The translations under genes were made by a program, and so were the position numbers. The notes beneath the pieces were generated by a model, which saw only the letters and a program-made list of their open reading frames with translations, was not told the origin of the DNA and did not search any database. A DNA stretch of 64,000 nucleotides from Scylla paramamosain (taxonomy: Eukaryota; Arthropoda; Malacostraca; Decapoda; Portunidae), in the NCBI RefSeq assembly GCF_035594125.1, contig NW_026973701.1, positions 327,501 to 391,500 on the forward strand, written 5' to 3'. Shown piece after piece: positions 13,815 through 26,110 of the stretch (its first letter is position 1; every line of letters starts with the position of its first letter).

Positions 13815-14035
13815 TTTAACTTCCACTACAGCCTGTTAAACAATCACTCGAGTCATGAAAACACCCTTGGAAACCCGAACAACTTCCACCACAGCCTGTT
13901 AAACTATCACTCGAGTCATGAAAACACCCTTGAAAACCCCAACAGCTTCCATCACAGCCTGTTAAACTATCACTGGAACTATGAAAACACCCTTGAAAAC
14001 CGCAACAACTTCCACTACAGCCTGTCAAAATTCCA
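13815..14035. repeat. 3.5 tandem copies of a ~60-bp unit
   Basis: Each copy holds CAGCCTGTTAAAC, ATCACT.GA and ATGAAAACACCCTTG followed by AACTTCCACTACAG. It resembles part of the dispersed repeat at 14195-14430 (CACTAGAACCGTAAAAAC, CCTTGAAAAC). Confidence 0.8.
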
Positions 14036-14194
14036 CGGACCGAGAAAGGTAACAGAGAGCATACAAGTACGATCTATGGTATCCCTTGGTCACCTTCCTT
14101 TACCACTAGCATCGTGAATGAAGGAAAGCTCAAAAACTTCCAGTAAAGCAGACTGCAAATTGTGGAGATGAGACGGCGGAACGTTTGAGAATAT

Positions 14195-14430
14195 CAGTCC
14201 CCGTGTTCTGAACCGCTCCGGCTCTCGTCACGACTGTTTACCAAGGCCACAGAGACGCTTAGACGGGTTCTCAAGAGTGTTTCTCCTGCTAGTAATGCAG
14301 AAATATTGTTAAATCTGTCACTAGAACCGTAAAAACTACCTTGAAAACGCTCTGCTCTCTCATGAAGACTGTTTCCCGAGGCCACACAGACGTTTAGCGG
14401 GTTCTCAAGAGTATTTATCCTTTAATAATG
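14195..14430 (+). repeat. dispersed repeat family, direct orientation, two partial copies
   Basis: GTGTTCTGAA...AAGGCCACAGAGACG...CGGGTTCTCAAGAGTGTTT is seen at 14198-14284 and again, diverged, at about 14345-14420. An inverted copy is at 15783-15965. No open frame; a non-autonomous mobile repeat is likely. Confidence 0.6.
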
Positions 14431-14435
14431 TAAAA

Positions 14436-14857
14436 ATCTTGATTGTATGTCAATAAAACCTGTATTGTATGTAGAGGCTTTTGAGTGCAGTGAAGGTGCG
14501 GCACGAAAAAGTTTCAGAATATAGTTCATGGCGGTGCGTGCGGCGTGAGTCACGGGGCGCGGCGGAAGGCGGTCAAGAGGGAAAGGGTTAAGGGATGAAG
14601 TTAAGGGGGAGGGAGTGAAAGATAAGGGGGGTCAAGGGTAAGTTGTAAGAGTTGGTGGATTAAGAAGGGAGGAATGAGAGGGGAGCAAAGGGGAGGAATT
14701 AAGGGAAAGGAGTCAGGGTTTTGGAAGGGGAGGGCAGGGATGGGTACGAAGGTAGAGGAGTGGAGTAATTAGAAATGGGTAGAAATTAGGAAGGGAAAGA
14801 GTTAAGGGAGAGGGAATAAAGGGAAGGAGAAGGAAGGGGAGAGAGGTAAAGAAGCTA

Positions 14858-14935
<78 letters not shown>

Positions 14936-15040
14936 GGCCCTAATCACCCAACATTCTTCTTCTTATTCTTCTTCCTTCTCTTCTCTTTTTCCTTTGCTTC
15001 TTTCGTAATCAACATTGCGCTGTAAAAATTTCACATAAGA
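14436..15040. repeat. polypurine stretch and (CT)n
   Basis: After about 100 bp of unique DNA, 14575-14855 is almost pure G/A on the plus strand. It is followed by (CT)n at about 14862-14931 and pyrimidine-rich DNA. Confidence 0.8.
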
Positions 15041-15044
15041 CTAA

Positions 15045-15460
15045 AGGATGATAATGACGAACAATGATGATGATGATGATGATGATGATCATGATAGTGG
15101 TGGTGGTAGTGGTGGTGGTTTTGGTGGGTTTAGGAACAATACAAAAAAATCAGGATGATAAGAATGAATGATGGTGATGACAATGATGACGATGATGGTC
15201 GTAGGTGATGATAATGATGGTGATGGTATTAATGTTGATAAGGGTCATCACTGCCTGAAGGACGAGAAAGAATGGCGATGACCTCGTGAAGATGGTGACG
15301 AGAGTGATGGTGGTGATGATGATGATAATGATGATGGTGGTGGTGATGATGGAGATGAGAATGATGATGATGAGGAGGAGGAGGAGGAGGATGAGGAGGG
15401 TGATAATAATGATGACAGTGATGTGCATAATGAAGATAATAAAGATGATGAGAAATGTTA
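15045..15460. repeat. degenerate (GAT)/(GGT) trinucleotide region
   Basis: About 400 bp of GATGAT and GGTGGT words. The Met/Val/Arg- and Ile/Thr-rich frames on the two strands are products of the repeat. Confidence 0.85.
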
Positions 15461-15782
15461 ATTGTATAATGATGTATTGGTGTGTTACTCGTGCCTGTAC
15501 ATTTCCTTCACTGACACATACAAAAAATTTAATCAGTCATTTGCTGTTTCCTGTAAGGCTTTGATCCCTTACTGCCACGCGTCGCCACTTAAGTACGTAG
15601 CGAGCCGAGGAAGAAGAAAGAAGGCGGAGGTCCACCCAGACGAGCCGTTCCCGCATCACACAACTTACACGTTCATTTCTCGCAGAGTAAAGCAAAACAC
15701 AACAGATGTGTATAGAGACTCTAGACAGTATCCGGAAACATTTCTGCCCGCACCCCGACTACTTTCCTGAGGCTGTAGTTGA
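15460..15782. other. unique stretch, nothing recognised
   Basis: Non-repetitive DNA of mixed composition; short frames only. Confidence 0.4.
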
Positions 15783-15965
15783 AATTACACAGATTTTCAG
15801 GCTGTTTGTACGGTTCTAGTGACAGACTGGTAAGGTCTCTACAGCATCATCGGAGAAACAATCTTGAAAACCCGTGTAATTATCTCTGTGGCCTTTGAAA
15901 ATAGTCTGGTGAGAGAGCAAAGCTTTTCAGAACACAGGCACATAACCTTGCTTCATGCTTCATGA
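15783..15965 (-). repeat. inverted copy of the dispersed repeat at 14195-14430
   Basis: On the minus strand it reads GTGTTCTGAAAAGC...AAAGGCCACAGAGA...CGGGTTTTCAAGATTGTTT...TGTCACTAGAACCGTA, matching the 14.2-kb copy over about 180 bp by eye. Confidence 0.65.
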
Positions 15966-16340
15966 AAAACAAGTGCATTTGTGATACCTGAGAATGCCTT
16001 GTTGCATTTCTCCCATTAGCCTGTCTCTCATTGGTGAAAACACTCGCACTACATGTATTACGTTATTTCATTAGACTCAAGTCGCTATTTCAAGTCTACA
16101 TAAGCCTCAATAAATACGAGAGCTGTGGTGGTGGCCTGCTTCCCGATTGCCAATCAGAGCGTTCTATTTTTCCGTTTTCTTTCTTACTTTTCGTAAAGCT
16201 CACGTATCCTTCATCTGTCCTTACTTCTTGCCTCACAGTGTATTGGTGTCTTCTACTGCTAATATAACCGTGATTCTATTATTTTGTATCATTACAAGTA
16301 GTATTGCGAGAGTGGCTCTGTTCTTAGTGACAATTACCTC
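15966..16340. other. unique stretch, nothing recognised
   Basis: AT-rich unique DNA upstream of the candidate promoter; no coding signal beyond short frames. Confidence 0.35.
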
Positions 16341-16349
16341 AGCACACCC

Positions 16350-16500
16350 TCCACCAATCAGCGCCAAGTATTCAAGTCACGTGATACTCTCTGACCTCTC
16401 TCCTCGCCGTCTCCTCAGCCATTCGCCCTGCGCCCGCTGACGTGACGGGTGGAGCTCCGGTTGTGTTACGGCGGTGAAGTGGTGTTGCGTCTGTCCTCGG
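16350..16500 (+). promoter_or_regulatory. candidate promoter: CCAAT box, E-box, CRE-like site
   Basis: ACCAATCAGC at 16353-16362, CACGTG at 16378-16383 and TGACGTGACG at 16438-16447 lie in DNA that turns GC-rich. A good splice donor (GGTGAGTG, GT at 17574) lies about 1.1 kb downstream, so a non-coding first exon is possible. No coding exon could be tied to it. Confidence 0.35.
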
Positions 16501-16596
16501 CGGGCATGTTGTGGTGGACTACGGTGTGGAGGGAGAGGTGGATGTGAATATGGCTGGCCTGTTGGTGGATAGGGAGGAGTGGATAGTGGAAGAGAG

Positions 16597-16921
16597 GGAT
16601 CACCTGAAGATCCGCCACCCCACAGGGATCACCTGAAGATCCGCCACCCCAGATTGTCTCACCTGAAGATCCGCCACCCCAGACTCTCTCACTTGGTTAG
16701 GTTAGGTTAGGTTAGGTTAGCCTAACATTACCTAACCTAACCTAACCTAACCTAACCTAACAACATGAACGCATTAAAAAACTGAGTGGATATAAAAAAT
16801 GCAGAAAAAAGTTTACTTCATTAAAAGTATGGGATCACCTGAAGATCCGCCACCCCAGATTGTCTCACCTGAAGATCTGCCACCCCGAGTGCGGATGGGG
16901 TGGCGGATCTTCAGGTGATCC
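16597..16921. repeat. telomere-motif inverted repeat framed by six copies of a ~21-25-bp unit
   Basis: Five GGTTA units (16695-16720) are followed immediately by CCTAA-type units (16721-16761) in the opposite orientation. Around them the unit CACCTGAAGATCCGCCACCC occurs at 16597-16622, 16626-16651, 16660-16680, 16832-16857 and 16866-16886 (one mismatch). It also occurs inverted at 16897-16921, so the last two face each other. TTAGG is the usual arthropod telomere repeat. Confidence 0.85.
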
Positions 16922-16979
16922 GAAGAGAGATGTGGAGAGTAGGAAGGTGGAGAGGGAGGTGGAGGTGGGTATGGCGGAC

Positions 16980-17378
16980 GTGACTGGGTTGAGGTGATGG
17001 TTGTGGTGGTGTTTGGTGTGTGTGTGTGTGTGTGTGTGTGGTTGTTGAGGATGGAAGTGGTTTGGATGACTAGGATGATGGCGTGACTGGCTGGTGATGG
17101 TGGTGGTGTTGCAGGGGGGGGATTGGAATGGTTGTAGGGAGTGTTGGTAGTGATGGTGAACGTGACTGGCTTGTGGTAAAGGTGGTTGTGGTTCTTGAGG
17201 ATGGTGGTGGTTGAGTAATAGTGGTGGGGGTAGCGGACGTAACGGTGTTGTGGTTGTTGGGTGTGGTTGAGGGTTGGGGTGGTGGTGGTAGTTGGGAGTG
17301 GTGGTGTGGTAGTGGGGGCGGTGGCGGTGGTGGTAGTGGTGATGGTGACGCTACAGTTGTCAGGGTTTATAGAGATGG

Positions 17379-17417
<39 letters not shown>

Positions 17418-17420
17418 CCT
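16980..17420. repeat. degenerate (GGT)n / (TG)n region
   Basis: (TG)n 17018-17040 and 17382-17413 lie inside G/T-rich DNA of TGGTGG words. Downstream 17450-17572 is C/T-rich and ends at a donor-like GGTGAGTG. Confidence 0.8.
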
Positions 17421-17579
17421 GTAATCAGCAAACTGCAGTCACTCGTTCGCTTGTTTCACCTCCCTGCTTCAGGCCTTCCTTCTCTCCCCTCCTCTCCTTC
17501 CCCGCTCCCTCGCCTGCCTGCCACCCTCTCCCCTCTCTTCCTCGCCTGCTCTCCCCTGCTCCTCGTGTCCTAGGTGAGT

Positions 17580-17776
17580 GTTACCTTATTTGAGTCAATA
17601 TATATAATGGTTTTTATTTGAGATTGAAGCTCCACACGTAATGAAAAGTAGTAATTTGTGGTTTTGAATGCTGTTATTGGACTATTTATGTAAACTTGCC
17701 ATAGAAAACTATTTATTGGGAAATGTGTGTATATTTCAGAAATTTCATCTATATAATGACCTGTGTGATGTGACGT

Positions 17777-17861
<85 letters not shown>

Positions 17862-18380
17862 ACAGCAAATGAGGCTATATTTTAACTTTCCTGACTCTGT
17901 GATGATGAAAGTTACATGATTGAGGTTGCAGTTAAGTAAGTTGAGAAGCTGAGCAGATAAGTACAAGTACACCAACTGTCTGTCTGTCCGTCTTTGTCAG
18001 TCAGTCAGTCAGTCTGTTGATGGAGGACTGGTGGAGAGCAATCTGTGTCTGTCTGTCCGTCTTTCAATCATTCAGTCAGTCAGTCAGTCAGTCAGTCTGT
18101 CTGTTGATGGAGGACTGATGGCGAGACTAATGTGTGTTTGTCTGTCTACGTGATGCTTCCCTCCGCTGTTTCATTACGTAGACAAAATACATGAACAGGA
18201 AATACTGGTTTTATTTATTAATGGACTGGTGTGGTGGTGGTGGTGGCGGCGGCGGCGGCATCAGTAGTATTCAGGTGTCATATCTGTAACGTAATAATAG
18301 GGAATGAAGGCAATACGTATGCGATGGCAGCTTGAAGGTAACAACTGGTGATGAAAGGTGGTGGTGGTGGTGGTGGTGGT
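17580..18380. repeat. (GA)n, CAGT and GGT/GGC simple repeats in unique DNA
   Basis: (GA)n 17780-17858; short (CAGT)n runs at 17998-18013 and 18073-18096 within two related blocks of about 75 bp; (GGT/GGC)n 18231-18260 and 18358-18383. Confidence 0.75.
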
Positions 18381-18385
18381 GGCAG

Positions 18386-19306
<921 letters not shown>

Positions 19307-19444
19307 AAATAAGTAAACAATTTTCCTCCACGGCAAGTCGACTTCAAAACTTGCTCCATTCATTCCGTTCATTGCCAGACTGAGACCATGTACCCTGACA
19401 CATTAACAAAAAAGAAAAAAAAGAAAAAAAAACTACCTTTCGCT

Positions 19445-19446
<2 letters not shown>

Positions 19447-19514
<68 letters not shown>
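19447..19514. repeat. (GA)n tract
   Basis: Near-pure (GA)n. On the minus strand the tract ends TCTCTCAG, another acceptor-like context. Confidence 0.9.
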
Positions 19515-19523
<9 letters not shown>

Positions 19524-19929
19524 ATGGTGGCCAGAGTAAGACGAAAGAGAAAGCAAGGTAAACAAACAAAAGAAAAATACAGATGAAAAGAAAATCTGCG
19601 GTAAAAATGCCCCGCTGAAACAAAAATGAATGAGAAAGTGTAATGAAACGATGTGATAATTGTGTGTTTGTGAGCCAGCAATTATGCTGAACCCCCTTAC
19701 CGCTACCCCTACTACTACTACTACTACTACTGCAAGTGTTGGAGCAGGAGGCGACAGAAACGAAGAAGCGCTAACACTTGGAGATATTTGAGGTTGATAG
19801 GAAGTTAGAAGTAGAATATGAAGCAAAACTCAGTTTCACTGAGAGAACTTTGAGAGGACTGTGAAAAACAACTTAAGAACAACAGGCCCGAAGTGGAGGA
19901 CCTGTACGAGACCAAGGTGAAAGAGTGGG

Positions 19930-21060
<1,131 letters not shown>

Positions 21061-21061
21061 C

Positions 21062-21063
<2 letters not shown>

Positions 21064-21116
<53 letters not shown>

Positions 21117-21397
21117 ATTTTGGATTTGTCTGTCGGTCTGTCTTTTTTTTTTCAGAATATTTTGTTTGATCTACTACTACTACCACTAGTACTACTACTA
21201 ACACAGCCACCACCACCACCGCCACCACCACCACCACTACCACCAATAGCACTACCACCACCACCACTACCCCCATCACCACTACCATCACCACCACCAT
21301 CACCACCACCACCACCACCACTACCACTACCACTACCACTATTACTACTACTACAACCACCACCACCACCACCACCACTACTACTACTACTACTACG

Positions 21398-21444
<47 letters not shown>

Positions 21445-21465
21445 CAGCACCACCACTACTATTAC

Positions 21466-21501
<36 letters not shown>

Positions 21502-21760
21502 CACCACCACCACTAATACCACCACCACCACCACCACCACCACCACTAATACTACCACCACCACCACCACCACCACCACTAATACTACCACCACCACTAC
21601 CGCCACCGCCACTACTACCATCACCACCACCACTACCACCACCACCACCACCACCACCACCACCAGTACTGCTACTACTACCACTATTACCACTACTACT
21701 ACTACTACTACTATTACTACTACTACTTCTACTACTACTACTACTACTATTACAGGTAAC
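21064..21760. repeat. (GA)n then ~590-bp (TAC)/(CAC) trinucleotide block
   Basis: (GA)n 21064-21113, then from 21170 to 21760 an interrupted mixture of TAC, CAC and CCA triplets. The Leu/Pro-rich plus frame and Val-rich minus frame across it are products of the repeat; I do not accept either as a gene. Confidence 0.9.
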
Positions 21761-22770
21761 CCATGAACTACCCCTAACAATTGTGATGAAGAACCAGAAG
21801 TGGGCTGTAGGTGACGAGATAACTACTCCAGGTCATGGCGGAAGTGGCGAGGTGACCCCATACAACTCCACAAGGTCGTGGAGGACGCCAGGCATAGTCC
21901 TGCAGACTCCAGAAATTCATATCAACACCACCTTGACTCCTTCTGCTAGCTGGCGAAGGCCACGTGGTCACCTACACTCAGCCATCCACCTCACCTGGAC
22001 ACCCACCTGCCCCGGACATCATCCAGCCGCAAGAACCCAGATAAGCACTTCCGGGGTCCTTGGTTTTGATTAGCTAGCTAGTTTAGTTAGGGGTCACTTG
22101 CTGTAGATAGGAACCCTCCTCGGTCTTCTTTTTTTTTTTTTTTTTTGGTGTAACGCTGTGCTCCACGTGAGTGATAAACATTGTTCATCTTTTATTTTTT
22201 TTCCTGAAGACCAGTTGATGTGGTTATCTTGGAGGTTAACGGAGAAGAGTACTTTACACCTGTGTTTTTATTTATTTTCTTATAAGTCACTTTTTGCTTT
22301 TTGTTGATTACTATTTATTTATTTATTTTTATTGAAAAATGAGTGTGAATGCAGCACAATATATAAAGGTGTGCATTCCAGAGTGAAAGGAAGGCGTGCA
22401 CAGGCTAGAGTGCACAGGGGACAGGGTAGAGTGCACAGGATGCAGTGCCTTTTTTATCACCAGACCTTGATTGATTGAAGCAAATGAAAACTTTGGTGTG
22501 AGTACCTTACGAAGACACTTGACAATACTAATGTCACCTCACCTCGTGGTTTCACCTTAACACCTACAAACATTGGCTGGACACAAGGTCACAGAAATAA
22601 TTTATTCTCATTTATTCTCATCTTTACAAATTACAGTCTTTCCACATCAAAGTAACTAATCACCTTTATTCATACACTTGAGGGTGGTTGAAGGATCGCT
22701 AATCCCTTGTTAAATTGCCTGTGTTCAACTCGTATCTCCTCCCTCATTTATTTAAAAAGTATTTTGATCA
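21761..22770. other. unique stretch
   Basis: 21770-22075 is GC-richer and open on the plus strand only by continuation from the triplet block. T-run near 22130. A small GTGCACAGG duplication at about 22395-22440. No gene recognised. Confidence 0.35.
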
Positions 22771-22774
22771 GGAA

Positions 22775-22922
22775 GGATAGGAGAACAAAGTCTGCTATCT
22801 TTTTTCTTTTATTGTACGATTTTTTTTCGATGAAAAGTAAAAAAAAAAAACTTTGAAATATTTGTCAAAAATCAAAATTAACTCCAAACAAAAATGACGA
22901 CAGCAGACTTTATTCGCCTATC
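22775..22922. repeat. imperfect 24-bp inverted repeat, ~100-bp loop
   Basis: GATAGGAGAACAAAGTCTGC at 22775 and its complement-like GCAGACTTTATTCGCCTATC at 22903-22922 face each other. Possibly the ends of a tiny non-autonomous element. Confidence 0.5.
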
Positions 22923-23897
22923 ACAGTTTGATAAGCCGCAATAGCCCATCTGTGTGTAACACCAATAAAAACGGAGCAGATCATTTTTATATGCTAAAAT
23001 CCGCCATTTTGAGATATTATGTCATAAAGTTTAAGGGGTGACTAATTCACCTATTGCAGCCAGGGACTTGAAATTCACGCGATATATACATCAGAATATG
23101 TTGAAAAAGCAGACATAGTTTTAGTTACTCCGATTGGTTTTGTGTATAAGGCCTAAAGCTATTCATGATTTCACCCTTAATTACCGGGTGGGAGGGGAGA
23201 AGGCGGGTGAAAACAATTTTTGTTATATTTCGCCATATTTCTAAGTAAAAACCAGTGTTTAATTGTTTGAAAATAAATAAAATATTAATGCAAAAGATAT
23301 CTAATGCAGATACATTAACTATTTGCTAGATTTACGAAAAAAAAAATAATTATATGATTTTTTTTTCGTATATCAATTTGAGAAAATAGTTAGACCTAGA
23401 ATTTCGTGCTTTCTAATATTGTATGCAGCAAGAGAACCGTAGATATTCATGGGAGAGTGAAGAAGAACGGGTATGTCAGAAAAATATATGAAAAGAGAAA
23501 AAAAAATGTAAAAAAAACGTGTGACATGTCTCGCAGCGGGCGAAACCGTGGGAATTTCATAACAGAAGACCTCTTTACATAAGGGGATTTTTTTAGTTCT
23601 TATCAAAACGTTACATATATCAAAAGAAGCGGAAAAAAATTAGAAAATTATAAAAGAAAAAACTTTTTTCATGTCCGGATCGTACATCACCCTTGATGCA
23701 AAAAATGTCCGCGCCTGACGTTGTTAACACACACGACACACTCTTCCCTTGAGAAAAGATAGTATGAATGTCTTCACGAGTGTCCTACTGTTTCATTTTA
23801 GAGCCCCTCCTCTTGATAACGACACGCACACTGTCAGCTACACTTTGCAGCGTCTCTCTCTTAAATTTTCCCCAATATCTTTGTATCTCCATTTCAG
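22923..23897. other. AT-rich unique stretch, no gene
   Basis: Low GC, short frames only, several A/T runs. Nothing recognised. Confidence 0.4.
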
Positions 23898-23988
23898 ATG
23901 AATTGTTCTCTTTCCAAGGGTTGAGGAGAACATGGTCGTGGTTCAAGTGAAGCCACTACAGCCACTGCCTGACAAGTCTTCCACACTG
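23898..23988 (+). CDS. candidate 91-bp internal or first coding exon
   Basis: A pyrimidine-rich acceptor TATCTCCATTTCAG (AG at 23896-23897) and donor CTG|GTGAGTG (GT at 23989) bound 91 bp. An ATG at 23932 in strong context (GAACATGG) opens 19 codons, MVVVQVKPLQPLPDKSSTL, ending in phase 0. No partner exon was found nearby, so this remains a splice-signal prediction. Confidence 0.3.
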
Positions 23989-24139
23989 GTGAGTGTTGTT
24001 CAAGCATGTCTTAGTATTGCTAATTCCTTATTTCCCAGAATATCTACCACTATATAGTGGAAATGCCTTACCAACACAAATAACGTCAAGCAAAAATAGA
24101 CTCTACACTAAGTGATGAAAAACGTAGCATCATCCGCTG

Positions 24140-24235
24140 CACCAAACAATACAGCAGCGAAGTGACACTGCCAGGATTTGAACCAACACCTGCCTGCCTC
24201 ACTGACACCTGCCGTGGTGCCAGGGAGTGCCGAGG
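24140..24235 (-). repeat. tRNA-like / SINE-like sequence
   Basis: On the minus strand GGTTCAAATCCTGGCAG resembles a tRNA B box. The expected A box is not convincing, so this is more likely a decayed SINE than a tRNA gene. Confidence 0.3.
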
Positions 24236-24840
24236 CCCGTGCTGCCACCACGCTGAGAGAGGGAGAAAGAGAAGAGCATCAGAGAGGGATGACCGTGGCA
24301 GGAAGGATGGTGTGTTAGGTGACTGGTTCAGACAGTGACAGTGGACAGAAGAAATGCTGGAGAAAGATTAGACCACAGGTGGTTCATGTTGTACTAGTTC
24401 AAGGTTTGGCAGAAAACATTTTTTTCTAGATAGACAGTGGCAGCAAACACACAAGGGAGGATGGTGTGGTGGACAAGAGGATGCAGGGAGACGGCAGACA
24501 GAATGGAAGCTAAAGATGAAAGAAGAGCAGGTCAAGCCATGGCAGCAGACAGACAGACAGAGACAGATTGGATCAGAAAGTATTATTATTTAGTGAGGTA
24601 AGGAACTGTACAGCCCTTCACAGTGCTGACTACTTGATAGCAGAGGTGGTTCATGTTGGTTCAGTATTTCAGGATTTGGTTTGAAGCTGTTACGTGAAAA
24701 GAACAGTCTGAGGAACGAGAGGTTGTATTGTCACTCGTCAACAAAGTGGCAGAGTATTATTATAACATTTAGAGCCAAAGCAGTACCAGCTGCCTCAGTG
24801 TGTCATGTCCATTGTATACTGACAGTCTTGTCTACGCTAG
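24236..24840. other. unique stretch before the LINE fragment
   Basis: GACA-rich patches near 24550; no gene recognised. Confidence 0.35.
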
Positions 24841-26110
24841 TGGAGGAGAGAGAGGAACAAACCTTGAATCGTCCAAGGTAGAGTTTGTAGCAAAGGATTG
24901 AGCAAAGAGTTCAGCTTTAGAGATAGATGTGATAGCAGTGGTGCCATCTGGTTGAAATAAAGGAGGGAAAGAAGAATCAAAGTTATTATAGATGTTTTTG
25001 GGTTAAGTGGCAGAAGTCACGGGGGGACTTAGATCTTGAAAGGTTTTGACACTATTAATGAAGGAGTTTTTGGCTAGTTGGAGAACAGACTTGGCATGGT
25101 TCCGGGCAGAAATGTAAAGTGCATGAGATTCTGGTGATGGAAGGCTTAAGCACCTTTGGTGGGACACATCTCTCTCATGTATAGCACGAGAACAAGCTAT
25201 GTTAAACCAAGTTTTGGAGGTTTAGGTCGAGAAAAAGAGTGAGGAATGTACGCCTCCATGCCAGACACTATCACCTCTTATGCACTCGGCACACAGGGCG
25301 GTCTCCGTCACGGACGCAGTAGTCATTCCAAGGAAAATCAGCAAAATACCTCCTCAGGTTCCCCCAACTAGCATAGCCAACACGCCAGAGGCACCTTCGC
25401 TTAGGGGATCCTGAGGAGGGATTGGAGTGATAGGACAAGATACAGATACTAGATGTGATCGGAGAGCCCAACAGAGAAGAGAGGGTAACAGAATAAGCAG
25501 AAGGATTAGAGGTCAGGAAAAGGTCAAGAATGTTGGGCATATCTCTAAGACGGTCAGGAATACGATTAGAGTGTTGCACCAATTGCTCTAGGTCATGGAG
25601 GATAGCAAATTTAAAGGTTAGTTCACCAGGATGGTCAGTGAAGGGAGAGGAAAGCCAAAGCTGGTGGTGAACATTGAAGTCTCCAAGAATGGAGATCCCT
25701 GCAAAAGGGAAGAGAGTTAGAATGTGCTCCACTTTGGAAGTTAAATAGTCAAAGAATTTCTTACAGTCAGAGGAGTTAGGTGAAAGGTATACAACACAGA
25801 TAAATTTAGTATGAAAGGGACTCTGTTGTCGTAGCCAGGTGGTGGAAAACCCAAAAGATTCAAGAGCGTGGGCACGAAAGCAGGTTAATTTCATTGCGCA
25901 CATAAACACAACATCCAGCTTTGGATAGAGAAAGTAAGAGGAAACTGAAAAGGGGCTACTGTCAGTTGCCTCAGACACCAGGGTTTCATTGAGGAAAGGA
26001 TGATGAAGCTTAATAGAGGAGAGGCAGTGTTCTGCAACATTCGCGTTCAATCTGTAGAAGTTTAAGAAGAAAAACTGAGAGGGGTGTCAAGACATTTAGG
26101 GTCGTTACCA
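24840..26110 (-). mobile_element. LINE fragment: endonuclease domain and start of RT linker, degraded
   Basis: A 260-codon minus-strand frame (25271-26050) shows an exonuclease-endonuclease-phosphatase domain of a non-LTR retrotransposon: [14 protein letters not shown] opening, [30 protein letters not shown] (catalytic GDFN) and [11 protein letters not shown]. The usual terminal S-D-H block is changed (GSPITSS). Below 25271 the linker continues to about 24840 with several stops. The reverse transcriptase is absent. A second piece of the same family is at 42260-42500. Confidence 0.8.

Noticed and set aside
15150..15564. Met/Arg-rich plus frame and Ile/Thr-rich minus frame
   Set aside because: Products of GAT/GGT triplets.
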